The notes under the pieces were generated by a model. It was given only the letters and a program-made list of their open reading frames with translations. It ran no database searches and was not told the DNA's origin. A stretch of DNA of 64,000 nt from Streptosporangium brasiliense (GTDB taxonomy: Bacteria; Actinomycetota; Actinomycetes; Streptosporangiales; Streptosporangiaceae), in NCBI RefSeq assembly GCF_030811595.1, contig NZ_JAUSRB010000002.1, positions 1,736,001 through 1,800,000 on the forward strand, written 5' to 3'. The translations under genes were made by a program, and so were the position numbers. Positions 40,905 through 49,104 of this stretch are shown here, in pieces; positions within the stretch are counted from its first letter, which is position 1, and each line of letters begins with the position of its first letter.

Positions 40905-42107
40905 TCACCCCGTCGCGCCGCGGACGGCGGTCGCCCCCCAGATCGTGGCCAGCGCGGCGTAGGCACTCAGCAGCGCGACGGTTACCCCCGTCCCGGCGGT
41001 GGCCGGCGACGCCGCCAGGACCAGCGACGTGACGATGGCGAGGGCCAGCAGGGCCGCCCAGCCGTACAGCACGGACCGTCCGCGCCGGGAGCCGGTGTGC
41101 GCCGCCTCCTGGACGGGGGTGACCAGCGCCATCACCGCGGCGCCGGCCGTGCCCACCGCCTCCAGCCCGGAGGCCACGCCTGACGCCAGCAGCAGCGCGC
41201 CCGCCACCGGCAGTACGCAGCAGAGCACCGCCACGCGCGCCTGCGCGCCCTCCAGCAGCAGCCGGGTGGTCCGGCCGCGGTGCAGGCGCAGCGTCGCCCA
41301 TGACTCGGCGACCCACGCCGCCCAGTGCAGCACCGCGATGAGGACGAACACCGCGATGAGCGGTGGCGCCATGGGCAGCAGCAGTGCCATGCGCCGGCCG
41401 CCGCGGAACCTGCCGCGCAGGCGGGTCAGCACGCGGTAGAGGGGGTTGCGGCGTTTGAGCGCCAGGACGAGCAGGTCCCTGGCGTGGTCGAAGGAGGGAT
41501 CGAGCCGCAGCACTTCGCGGAAGGCCTCCGCCGCCCGCCTGGGGTCGCCGAAGGCCAGCTCCGCACGGCCGTACACCAGGTGCGCGGTGGCGCTCTCCGG
41601 ATTCAGGCGTACGGCCAGCGCCGCGGCCGGCCTGGCCTCCGCCGCGTCGCCGAGCATGACCAGGGCCACTGCCAGCAGGCTCACCAGGTCGGAGTCCTGC
41701 GGATCGATGCGCAGCCCCTGGCGCGCCGCCTGCGCGGCCTCGGCCCACTGGTCGCTCTGCACGCGCACCCGGGCCAGCAGTTCCCAGGTGTTGGCGTGCT
41801 CGGGGGCCAGCGCCAGCGAGGCCTCGACGGCCGGCAGCGCCCGGTCGGGCCGGTGGGCGCGGTAGTACACCTGCCCGGCCGTGTAGTGCGTGAACCAGAA
41901 GTCCGGCGCCAGCCGTACCGCCTCGTCGGCCTCGGCGGCGGCCTCGGCCACCTCGCCCTGCTCGATCAGGGCGACGGCGAGCAGGGCGTGTGCGGTGGGG
42001 TGCTGCGGGTCGTGGGTGATCGCGCCGCGCAGCTCCCGTGCCGCCTCCACCGGGCGGCGCAGGTCGAGCAGGCTGCGCGCGCGTTCGAGCGTGGCCTGGA
42101 CTGTCAC
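40905..42107 (-). CDS. TPR protein with C-terminal membrane domain, partner of an AAA+ ATPase
   Basis: Residues about 1-210 form five to six tetratricopeptide repeats (for example AEAADEAVRLAPDFWFTHYT, AFREVLRLDPSFDHARDLL). A basic linker (RVLTRLRGRFRGGRR) then leads to four or so transmembrane helices in residues 228-400. The GTG start overlaps the ATPase stop by GTGA, so the two are translationally coupled. TPRs likely scaffold an interaction, perhaps with the TPR domain of the ATPase. No named system matches; the pair is a candidate membrane-linked AAA+ machine. Confidence 0.8.
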   Translation of the reverse strand: MTVQATLERARSLLDLRRPVEAARELRGAITHDPQHPTAHALLAVALIEQGEVAEAAAEADEAVRLAPDFWFTHYTAGQVYYRAHRPDRALPAVEASLALAPEHANTWELLARVRVQSDQWAEAAQAARQGLRIDPQDSDLVSLLAVALVMLGDAAEARPAAALAVRLNPESATAHLVYGRAELAFGDPRRAAEAFREVLRLDPSFDHARDLLVLALKRRNPLYRVLTRLRGRFRGGRRMALLLPMAPPLIAVFVLIAVLHWAAWVAESWATLRLHRGRTTRLLLEGAQARVAVLCCVLPVAGALLLASGVASGLEAVGTAGAAVMALVTPVQEAAHTGSRRGRSVLYGWAALLALAIVTSLVLAASPATAGTGVTVALLSAYAALATIWGATAVRGATG

Positions 42108-43429
42108 CACTTGCGCTTGATCCACGGCATCAGCTCGTCCCAGGCGCCGGACTCGTTGGCGTGCAGCACGTAGTTGCGGGCGGTGGCCAGCCACTCGCGT
42201 ACCGCGGTGGGCTTGACTTGCTGAGCCACCGCCAGCAGGTCGGGCGTCGACAGCGGGATCGGGCGGCCGGCGCTGATCGACTGCTGGAGCTTGGCCTCCA
42301 CCGCGCGGTCGACCAGGCCCTTCAGGTCGGCGCCGGTGAAGTGGTCGGTGATCTTCGCCACCACGTCGTAGTCCATCTCGGCCAGCGGCTTGTCGCGGCA
42401 CAGGATGCGCAGGATGGCGGCACGCGCGGCCGCGTCCGGCGGCGGCACGAACACGAGCTGGTCGAAGCGGCCGGGCCGGCGGAAGGCCACGTCGACGTAC
42501 CAGGGCGCGTTCGTGGCCGCCAGCACCAGCACCCCCTCGTTGGCGCTGTCGTCCACGCCGTCGAGCTCGGCCAGGAACTGGTTGACCAGTTGCCGGCTGT
42601 GCGCCTGGCGCATGTCGGAGCGGCGGGCGGCCAGCGCGTCGACCTCGTCGAAGAACAACACGCACGGCCGGTTGCGGCGGGCCATCTCGAACACCGCGCG
42701 CAGGTTGCGCTCGCTGGAGCCGATGTACATGTCCAGGACGTCGGCCAGCCCGACGTTGACGAACGCCGCGCCGAGCTCACCGGCCGCCGCTCTGGCCAGG
42801 TGGGTCTTGCCCGCGCCCGGCGGGCCGTAGAGCAGCACCCCGCCGCCGGCCCGCTTGCCGAACGCGGCGAACAGCTCCGGCTGCTGGACGGGGAGCAGGA
42901 GCTTGATCCGCAGCGCCTCCTTGACCGCCTCCATGCCCGCCACGTCGGCGAAGGTGAAGCGGGAGCGCTCGACCTCCGCGCTGGTCTCCGGAGGGAGGTT
43001 CGGCGGGGCCACCACGGGCTGCGGCGGCGGTGCCGCCAGCCGGGCGGCCAGGTCGGGGTCGGCGGCGGAGGGGTCGCGGGAGACCGCCTCGTGGTAGCGG
43101 TAGGCGGCGCCGGCCATGTCGCCCTCCCCCAGCAGCGCCCTGGCCGCGATCACGCCCATGCGCGGCGGGTAACCGGGCGTCGCCAGGTGTGACTCCAGGA
43201 CCGACAGCGCGCTGCCGTACGAGCTCTGGCGGGTGAACGCCTCCGCCAGCCCGGCCGTGATGTCCGGATCCCGGGGTGCCAGCATGAGCGCGGCGCGATA
43301 CTCCGCCTCCGCCTCGCCGAGGTAGCCCTTGGTGAGGAGCTGGTCGGCCAGATGCCGTCGCAGGGGAAGGTTGTCCGGAGAAAAGCGCGCCGCCTCGCGG
43401 AGCGCCTGCAGGCCGGCATCGTCGAGCAC
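42104..43429 (-). CDS. AAA+ ATPase with N-terminal TPR domain
   Basis: Residues 1-130 are TPR-like helices (FSPDNLPLRRHLADQLL, LGEAEAEYRAALMLAP). After a Pro-rich linker the classic AAA domain follows, with Walker A GPPGAGKT (202-209), Walker B VLFFDEVDAL (257-266), sensor-1 Asn307 and the second region of homology FRRPGRFDQLVF with arginine fingers. It resembles the FtsH/Cdc48/ClpX-like substrate-remodelling group but lacks a protease. The C-terminal segment is helical. It is coupled to a TPR-membrane protein; substrates are unknown. Confidence 0.85.
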   Translation of the reverse strand: MLDDAGLQALREAARFSPDNLPLRRHLADQLLTKGYLGEAEAEYRAALMLAPRDPDITAGLAEAFTRQSSYGSALSVLESHLATPGYPPRMGVIAARALLGEGDMAGAAYRYHEAVSRDPSAADPDLAARLAAPPPQPVVAPPNLPPETSAEVERSRFTFADVAGMEAVKEALRIKLLLPVQQPELFAAFGKRAGGGVLLYGPPGAGKTHLARAAAGELGAAFVNVGLADVLDMYIGSSERNLRAVFEMARRNRPCVLFFDEVDALAARRSDMRQAHSRQLVNQFLAELDGVDDSANEGVLVLAATNAPWYVDVAFRRPGRFDQLVFVPPPDAAARAAILRILCRDKPLAEMDYDVVAKITDHFTGADLKGLVDRAVEAKLQQSISAGRPIPLSTPDLLAVAQQVKPTAVREWLATARNYVLHANESGAWDELMPWIKRKW

Positions 43430-43643
43430 GGAGCTACATCCCTTCTGTCCGACTTCAGGGCGTCAAACTACCAGCCGCGGATGCCGGACCTTGATCCTCC
43501 ACATGCCCCGGGCAACGGCCCGGAGGGTGGTCAAGTGATCTCCCGCACCAGGGCGATGCGGCTGCCCGGACTGCCGCTCGCCCTCTCCGGCGCGGCCGTG
43601 CCCGCACCGGTCGGCGTGCGGTGAACGCCGGCAGGCGGCTGGA

Positions 43644-44156
43644 TCAGAGATCTTCCGGGACGTCGGTCATCTGGTTGAGCAGTGGTACGAGCTGCTCCTC
43701 CTCGTAGTCCAGATGGGCCTCCACCGCCTGGGTGAGCTGGTCGAGCTCGGCCTCGATCATGGCCGGGTCGCCGGTGTCCACCAGGGCGCGGATCCTGGCC
43801 AGCATCCGTCCCACGGTCTGGTGCTCCTCGCGCAGCCGTGCCAGGGCGTCGGCCAGCTCGGGGTGCGTGCCGCCCAGGTGGGGGAAGAGCACGTCGTCCT
43901 CCCCGGTGTGGTGCGCGTGCAGGGCCTCACAGAATGTCAGGCAGTGCTCCCGCAGGGTCGGCCCCGGGCCGGGAGCCGACCTGGACGTACGGCGCAGCTC
44001 CGCGAGGTCGCGGCGGAAGCCGTCGTGCAGCTTCACCAGTTCGTCGCCCCACGCGATGAGCCGTCCGCCGTCTCCCCGGACCGCGCCGTCCTCCCGGACC
44101 GCGTCGTCCTCCCGGACCGCGTCGTGCTCCCGGTTCATGCCGTCTCCCCGGTTCAT
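43644..44156 (-). CDS. Hemerythrin-like HHE domain protein
   Basis: The 170-residue product has the HHE helical bundle with iron-ligand candidates H44 (KLHDGFRRD), H80/H82-H83 and E86 (LHAHHTGEDD), H112 (REEHQ) and H148/E152 (EAHLDYEEE). Such proteins bind a di-iron or haem-free oxygen or NO centre. The N-terminal 30 residues are built from repeats of DAVRED. The ATG overlaps the end of the efflux gene by 4 bp; a second ATG at 44138 is possible. It is probably co-transcribed with the transporter. Confidence 0.85.
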   Translation of the reverse strand: MNRGDGMNREHDAVREDDAVREDGAVRGDGGRLIAWGDELVKLHDGFRRDLAELRRTSRSAPGPGPTLREHCLTFCEALHAHHTGEDDVLFPHLGGTHPELADALARLREEHQTVGRMLARIRALVDTGDPAMIEAELDQLTQAVEAHLDYEEEQLVPLLNQMTDVPEDL

Positions 44157-45505
44157 GCCGTCTCCTTCGTCAGGGCGATGTCCGGGACTCGGGCCAGAGC
44201 GCCGTGTACGTAGCTGGAAGCCGCCGAGATCGTGGCGGCGATCGCCGAGGCGCCGAAGCTCCACCCCGCCCCGGCGCTGGAGATCACGGCTGCGGTCACC
44301 ACCCCCGCCAGGCTGCTGCCGAAGACTCTGACCAGCGCGTTCACGCCGCCGGCCGCCGCCGTCCTGGCGGGTTCGACGTGCTCGACGGCCATCGTGCCGA
44401 GTGCGGCGTACCCGAGTCCGATGCCTACCCCCAGTACGGCCGCGGCGCCGTACAGGTCGGACGGGGTGCCGTGCGAGACGCTCAGCCAGAGCGAGGCGGC
44501 GGCCACCAGCAGAGACCCGCTGCCGACCAGCGACGACGTCGTGAACCGGCGCATCAGCCGGCCGGCCAGCAGTGAGATCACCAGCATCAGCGCGGCCGTC
44601 GGCAGCAGGTACAGGCCCACCTGGAGTACCGAGGCGCCCAGCGATCCCTGTGCGACGGACGACAGCGTGGTGATCGCGGCGAACAGCGCGAACCCGAGCA
44701 GCAGCGACGCCACCGTCGCGCCGACCGTCCCCCGGTGCAGGAGCATCGGGATCTCGATCAGCGGAGTGGCGGTACGGCGGGCCGACAGCACCCAGATGAC
44801 GGCCACCACGGCGGCCGCCGCCAGCAGCCCGAGGGTGCTCGGCGAGGTCCAGCCCCAGGCCGTGCCCTTGTTGACGGCGAGCAGCAGGCAGACCAGCCAG
44901 GTGGCCACGAGCGCCGCGCCCGCCAGGTCGGGACGGCCGCCGGGCGCGGCGTGGGCGGGCTCGCGGACGAGGACGGCGACCAGTGCGAAGCTCGCCGCGC
45001 CGAGCCCGGCCAGGATCCAGAACAGCGCCTGGTAGCCGCCTCCGACCAGCCCGGCGAGGATCATGCCGCCGCCGCTGCCGACCCCCATCATGGCGCTCAG
45101 CACGCCGATGGCCGTGGGGAGCCGGTCGCGGGGTACGGCCTGCCTGGCGATGCCCATGGCCAGCGGCAGCAGGGGAGCGGCCATGCCCTGCAGCACCCGG
45201 CCCGCGATGATCAGGGGAAGCGTGGTGGCGACGGCGCTGAGCAGCGCTCCGGCCACCAGCAGGCCGAGCGCGGCGAGTGCGACGGGACGTCTGCCGTACA
45301 GGTCGCCCAGGCGCGACAGCAGCGGGATGGCGACGGCGCCCGACAGCAGTGCGGCGGTGAGGGTCCAGGAGACAAGGGGCAGCGGCGCGTGGAGCTGCCG
45401 TTGCAGCACCGGCAGCATCGGCACGACCGCCGTCATCTGGAGGGTGCCGACGGCCACGGCGAAGGCGAGCACGCCGACGGCCGTCCACGGGGACTTTTTA
45501 TACAT
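44153..45505 (-). CDS. MFS drug efflux transporter (DHA2-like)
   Basis: The 450-residue protein has 12-14 helices, motif A in SRLGDLYGRRPVALAALG and motif C-like GVLSAMMGVGSGGGMILAG. It would export drugs with proton antiport. The start ATG (MYKKSPWTAVG) lies inside a perfect 12-bp palindrome, and no ribosome site precedes it, so translation may be leaderless. The divergent TetR gene 22 bp away is its likely repressor. The HHE protein gene is coupled downstream. Confidence 0.88.
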   Translation of the reverse strand: MYKKSPWTAVGVLAFAVAVGTLQMTAVVPMLPVLQRQLHAPLPLVSWTLTAALLSGAVAIPLLSRLGDLYGRRPVALAALGLLVAGALLSAVATTLPLIIAGRVLQGMAAPLLPLAMGIARQAVPRDRLPTAIGVLSAMMGVGSGGGMILAGLVGGGYQALFWILAGLGAASFALVAVLVREPAHAAPGGRPDLAGAALVATWLVCLLLAVNKGTAWGWTSPSTLGLLAAAAVVAVIWVLSARRTATPLIEIPMLLHRGTVGATVASLLLGFALFAAITTLSSVAQGSLGASVLQVGLYLLPTAALMLVISLLAGRLMRRFTTSSLVGSGSLLVAAASLWLSVSHGTPSDLYGAAAVLGVGIGLGYAALGTMAVEHVEPARTAAAGGVNALVRVFGSSLAGVVTAAVISSAGAGWSFGASAIAATISAASSYVHGALARVPDIALTKETA

Positions 45506-45510
45506 GTATA
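45499..45510. promoter_or_regulatory. TetR operator overlapping the efflux start codon
   Basis: TATACATGTATA is a perfect palindrome containing the ATG of the transporter, and lies 18 bp before the TetR start. Weaker pairing extends outward (CTTT/AAAG). Binding would block transcription in both directions. Confidence 0.65.
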
Positions 45511-45527
45511 GAAAGTAGCATGGCAGG

Positions 45528-46202
45528 ATGCCGGCGCGTACGGGACGACCTCCCAAGATCTCCAGAGCGGACATCGTGTCCGCGGCCCACCGCATCATCG
45601 ACGCGGAGGGCACGCAGGGCCTGACCATGCGCCGGCTGGCCCGCGAGGTGGGCGCCACGCCGATGGCCCTGTACCACCACGTGCATGACAAGGACGAACT
45701 GCTCCATCTGCTCCTAGACGAGTACGCCGCCGGCCTGCCCAGGCCCGAACTGCCCGATGACTCCCCCGCCGAGCGCGTCGTGGCCGCCGCCACGGCCATG
45801 CACGGCGCGCTCGTCGGCTGCCCGTGGATCGTCGAGGTGCTGAGAGCCGACGACCTGATGTCCGTCCGTGCGCTGTGGTACCCGGAAACGATCATCGATG
45901 CGGCCGTGCACGCCGGACTGTCCCCGGAGGCGGCCGTGGACGCCTACCGGATCATCTGGCACTACACGGCGGGCGAGATCACAGCGCGGGCGGCCGCGGC
46001 GCGCAGGCGCGAGGAGGACAGGCCGACCTACCGCAGCCAGGTGTTCGCCACCCTCGACCCCGCGGAGCTCCCGCGCCTGGCGGCGCTGGGCGAGCGCTGG
46101 GAGGAGCTGACCGCCCGCGACACCTATGACAAGGGCGTGCGCGCGATCGTGGACGGCCTGCTGCGCCCCCACGCCGCGCCCACGGTGAGTGAAGGCGCCT
46201 GA
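45528..46202 (+). CDS. TetR family regulator with TetR_C-type ligand domain
   Basis: The N-terminal HTH is SRADIVSAAHRIIDAEGTQG followed by LTMRRLAREVGATPMALYHH and DKDELLHLL. This matches the TetR/TetR_C class that senses tetracycline-like drugs, as does the larger C-terminal domain with WHYTAGEITARAA. Only 22 bp separate its ATG from that of the efflux gene; a weak GGCAGG precedes it. It probably represses the efflux pump and itself. Confidence 0.92.
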   Translation: MPARTGRPPKISRADIVSAAHRIIDAEGTQGLTMRRLAREVGATPMALYHHVHDKDELLHLLLDEYAAGLPRPELPDDSPAERVVAAATAMHGALVGCPWIVEVLRADDLMSVRALWYPETIIDAAVHAGLSPEAAVDAYRIIWHYTAGEITARAAAARRREEDRPTYRSQVFATLDPAELPRLAALGERWEELTARDTYDKGVRAIVDGLLRPHAAPTVSEGA

Positions 46203-46275
46203 GCGCAGGCTCGCGGGGCCGTCAGGTCCGTGGATGACGCGGAGGTGCGGAGCGGCCTGCCGCCGGTGGGCGGAT

Positions 46276-46348
46276 GGGCTTGAGTCTCCGGCGGACGGGC
46301 TTGAGTCCCCAGTAAGGAGATGGGCTTGAGTCTCCAGTAAGGGGAGAC
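46276..46348 (+). promoter_or_regulatory. Triple direct repeat and dyad upstream of the MerR gene
   Basis: GGGCTTGAGTCTCC or GGGCTTGAGTCCCC occurs at 46276, 46297 and 46322. The last copy forms a perfect dyad, GTCTCC-AGTAAGG-GGAGAC (46330-46348). Such dyads between wide-spaced promoter elements are typical MerR operators, so this is probably the autoregulated promoter, with two decayed or auxiliary copies upstream. Confidence 0.65.
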
Positions 46349-46362
46349 GCGAGGGTGGAGGA

Positions 46363-47301
46363 ATGGACGGCGACACGCTCTACTCGATCGGTGACCTGGC
46401 CCGGCGGACCGGGCTGACGGTCAAGGCCATCCGGTTCTACTCCGACCGGGGGATCGTGCCGCCGGCCGACCGTAGCCCGGCCGGCTACCGCCGCTACGGC
46501 ATCGACGCCGTCGCACGCCTGGACCTCGTGCGGACGCTGCGCGAACTGGGCCTGGACCTCCCCACGATCCGGAAGGTCGTGGACCGGGAGGTCTCGCTCC
46601 CCGAGGTCGCCGCGGCGCACGCCGGAGCACTGGCGGTGCAGATCCGGACGCTGCGTCTGCGGCGCGCGGTGCTGACGGTGGTGGCCAGGCGTGGATCCAC
46701 CCCTGAGGAGATTGATCTCATGCACAAGCTGGCCAAGCTCTCCGAGGACGAGCGCCGACGTCTGATCGGCGACTTCCTCGACACCGCCTTCGGCGGCCTG
46801 GACGCCGCCCCCGAGTTCACGGGGGCCAGGCGCTCGATGACCCCCGAACTGCCCGACGACCCCGAGGCCGGTCAGGTCGAGGCGTGGGTGGAACTGGCCG
46901 AACTGTCCCAGGACCCGGATTTCCGCGCCGGGATGCGCCGCATGGTGGAGCACCATGCGGCCGAGCGCGCCCAGGGCGACGCCACGGTCCTGCGCCGCGA
47001 CTCCGTCGCGATGGTCCGTGACCAGGTCGGCCCGGCCCTGGCGGCCGGCATCGACCCGGCCTCGCCGCAGGCCGATCCGGTGGTCGCGGCGGTCACGGCT
47101 CAATACGCGCACGTCTTCGGCCGCCCCGACGACGCCGACCTCCGGCGCCGGCTGTTGACCCGGCTGGAGAGCGTGAACGACCCTCGCCGGGAGCTGTACC
47201 TCCGGCTGCTCGCGGTGGTCAACGGCTGGCCCGCCCCGGAGAGCCTGGCGCCGGCGCTCGACTGGTTCATCCAGGCCCTGCGTGCCCGGATACCGGGGTA
47301 G
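46363..47301 (+). CDS. MerR family transcriptional regulator with long C-terminal domain
   Basis: The N-terminal MerR wing-helix is YSIGDLARRTGLTVKAIRFY then SDRGIVPPADRSPAGYRRYG. The dimerisation helix follows (residues 70-110), then a helical effector domain of about 190 residues that I do not recognise. MerR proteins untwist promoters with overlong spacers in response to metals, drugs or oxidants. The dyad repeats just upstream suggest autoregulation; a related MerR-style promoter lies before the NmrA-like gene 3.5 kb away. Confidence 0.9.
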   Translation: MDGDTLYSIGDLARRTGLTVKAIRFYSDRGIVPPADRSPAGYRRYGIDAVARLDLVRTLRELGLDLPTIRKVVDREVSLPEVAAAHAGALAVQIRTLRLRRAVLTVVARRGSTPEEIDLMHKLAKLSEDERRRLIGDFLDTAFGGLDAAPEFTGARRSMTPELPDDPEAGQVEAWVELAELSQDPDFRAGMRRMVEHHAAERAQGDATVLRRDSVAMVRDQVGPALAAGIDPASPQADPVVAAVTAQYAHVFGRPDDADLRRRLLTRLESVNDPRRELYLRLLAVVNGWPAPESLAPALDWFIQALRARIPG

Positions 47302-47356
47302 CGGGCCGGTCGCGACCCGGCGCCGCCGTACCGGCCGGCGTCATGAGGGAAACCCG

Positions 47357-48676
47357 CTAATCAGATGAGGGTCTGAACGATACGCGGTGGTAGGCGGACA
47401 GGGCGAGCGCGCCGAGGACGCAGGCGGCGGCCACGACGCCCATCACCGCGGCGTAGCCGACGATCTGCGCCATCACCGCGGCGGTCAGCGGGGCGACGGC
47501 TTTGGCCACGGTGACGGGCAGGGCCAGCGCACCGCTGACGCTCGCGTAGGCGGCGGTGCCGTACCGGTCGGCCAGCAGCGCGGGACGGGCGATGGTCGCC
47601 ACGCCGAACCCGAGACCGAACAGGACCACCGCGGTGACCGCCCCGGGGACGCTGCGCCCGACCAGCGGCAGGAGCGCCGCGGCCGCGCCCTGCAGGACGA
47701 AGATCGCCGCGGTGACCAGCGAGACCGGCCAGCGGCTCTGCAGGCCGGTGCTGACCAGGCGCCCGGTGACCGACAGCACCCCCAGCAGGCCGGCCACGCT
47801 CGCGGCGAAGACCGGCGGGTGACCGAGAACGGTCAGATAGGTCACCAGCAGCACCCCCAGCACGGCGACGGCTCCGGTGTGCGCGAGGAAGGCCGCGACC
47901 AGCAGCCAGAACGGCCGCTCGCCCAGGGCGCTCCGGACGGCCGCCTCCCGACGGACGGCCGCCTCCCGACGGACGGCCGCCTCCCGACGGACGGCCGCCT
48001 CCCGACGGACGGCCGCGGGTTCCGTCCCGGCGCCCGCGGGTTCCGCCTCGGTGGCGGTACGGCTGCGCGGCACCAAGGCGTGCAGCGGCACCGCGAGCAG
48101 CGCGTAGCCGAGGGCGAGGACCACCAGGGCGGTGCGCCAGCCGTACCGCTGGACCAGCAGGCCGGTGAGCGGCAGGAAGATCGTGGAGGCGAAACCCGCG
48201 ACGATGGTCAGCACCAGCAGCGCGTTCGAGCGCCGCCTGGCGTCGGAGCAGGCCACGATCACCGCGAAGGCCGCCTCGTACAGCACCGCCGCGGAGGCGA
48301 TCCCGATGACAGTGAAGATCAGATAGAGCTGGAGGAGGGTGGTCACCTGCGACCAGCCCAGCACCGCCAGCGCGCCGAGCGCCGATCCGGCCGTCATGAG
48401 GCCGCGGCCGCCGTGGCCGTCCAGCCACCGGCCGACCAGCGGGGCGGCCAGGCCCGAGACCAGCACCGCCGTGGTGAGCGCCCCGGCGACGGAGGCGGTC
48501 CCGGCGCCCAGGTCGCGGCCCATCGGGGTGATGAAGACCGAGAAGGCGTAGTAGAGCACGCCGTAGCCGGCGGTCTGGGTCACCGCCAGCGCGGCGACGA
48601 CGCGCCACCCGCGCCCGGGACGCGCTCGGCCGCCGTCCCCCGTCGCGGGGACGGCGGCCCCGGAGGGGGCGCTCAT
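47357..48676 (-). CDS. MFS transporter (monocarboxylate/OFA-like)
   Basis: The 439-residue protein has 12 helices in two halves, starting VTQTAGYGVLYYAFSVFI and GRWLDGHGGRGLM (motif A-like). The central cytoplasmic loop contains the repeated hexamer RREAAV, four to five times, encoded by an 18-bp DNA repeat, absent from usual family members. It likely transports small organic anions or drugs. No regulator is obviously dedicated to it; the MerR gene is convergent. Confidence 0.85.
   Translation of the reverse strand: MSAPSGAAVPATGDGGRARPGRGWRVVAALAVTQTAGYGVLYYAFSVFITPMGRDLGAGTASVAGALTTAVLVSGLAAPLVGRWLDGHGGRGLMTAGSALGALAVLGWSQVTTLLQLYLIFTVIGIASAAVLYEAAFAVIVACSDARRRSNALLVLTIVAGFASTIFLPLTGLLVQRYGWRTALVVLALGYALLAVPLHALVPRSRTATEAEPAGAGTEPAAVRREAAVRREAAVRREAAVRREAAVRSALGERPFWLLVAAFLAHTGAVAVLGVLLVTYLTVLGHPPVFAASVAGLLGVLSVTGRLVSTGLQSRWPVSLVTAAIFVLQGAAAALLPLVGRSVPGAVTAVVLFGLGFGVATIARPALLADRYGTAAYASVSGALALPVTVAKAVAPLTAAVMAQIVGYAAVMGVVAAACVLGALALSAYHRVSFRPSSD
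47937..48016. repeat. 18-bp tandem repeat in the transporter's central loop
   Basis: ACGGCCGCCTCCCGACGG repeats four times in full plus a partial copy, in frame, coding Ala-Ala-Val-Arg-Arg-Glu units. Confidence 0.9.
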
Positions 48677-48977
48677 CCCAGGTCACCACGGCAGGCGACC
48701 GGCTCGCGGCGGTCCTCCTGCGATCCGTGGCGGCAGCCGGGGCGCGGCGGCTCCTTCTGGGCCGTGGTGGGACATCCCTCCGCCATGGGAGCTTCCTTCC
48801 GGTCGGTACGGCCCAGCCGCAGCAGCCGCCCCGTTGTCGACGGTCGCCGGCGGCGACGTGGCGGGCAGCCCGCCGCTGACGCCGGTGGCCGGTCCGATCC
48901 GCTGCTCCTGTGCCTCGGTCAGGGTGGAGGAACATACCCGGTCCCGGGCGGATCGAGCCGGCCCACGGGCGGCGGTG
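48677..48977. other. 301-bp stretch without a recognisable gene
   Basis: Between the transporter start and the kdpD remnant, several frames are open but none shows a family motif or sustained codon bias. It may include the transporter promoter and further eroded kdpD or kdpE sequence. Confidence 0.5.
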
Positions 48978-49100
48978 TCAGGGGCTGCGGGGCATGGACG
49001 TCGCCCTGCGCCGTCCGCGGCGGCTCTCGCCGAGCATCGCGAAGGTCTCGCCCACCCCGGGGACCGCGTCCGGGTAGGCCCCCCGCCGCCCGCGCGGCAC
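48978..49100 (-). pseudogene. kdpD: Remnant of kdpD (sensor kinase N-terminus)
   Basis: A 40-codon frame starts at GTG 49100, 4 bp after the kdpC stop, and reads with YPDAVPGVGETFAML at its core. This aligns with the KdpD N-terminal Walker loop (usually YLGAAPGVGKTYAML), but the Lys is Glu and the frame stops after RRATSMPRSP. The kinase, transmembrane and sensory parts are absent. kdpD normally follows kdpC in this position. Confidence 0.75.
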
Positions 49101-49104
49101 CGGG

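Noticed and set aside
40727..40966. Hexapeptide-repeat frame across the 18-bp array
   Set aside because: Only reflects the 18-bp tandem repeat; no start site or codon support.
42038..43192. Plus-strand open frame over the AAA+ gene
   Set aside because: Antisense shadow; the minus-strand frame has complete Walker motifs.
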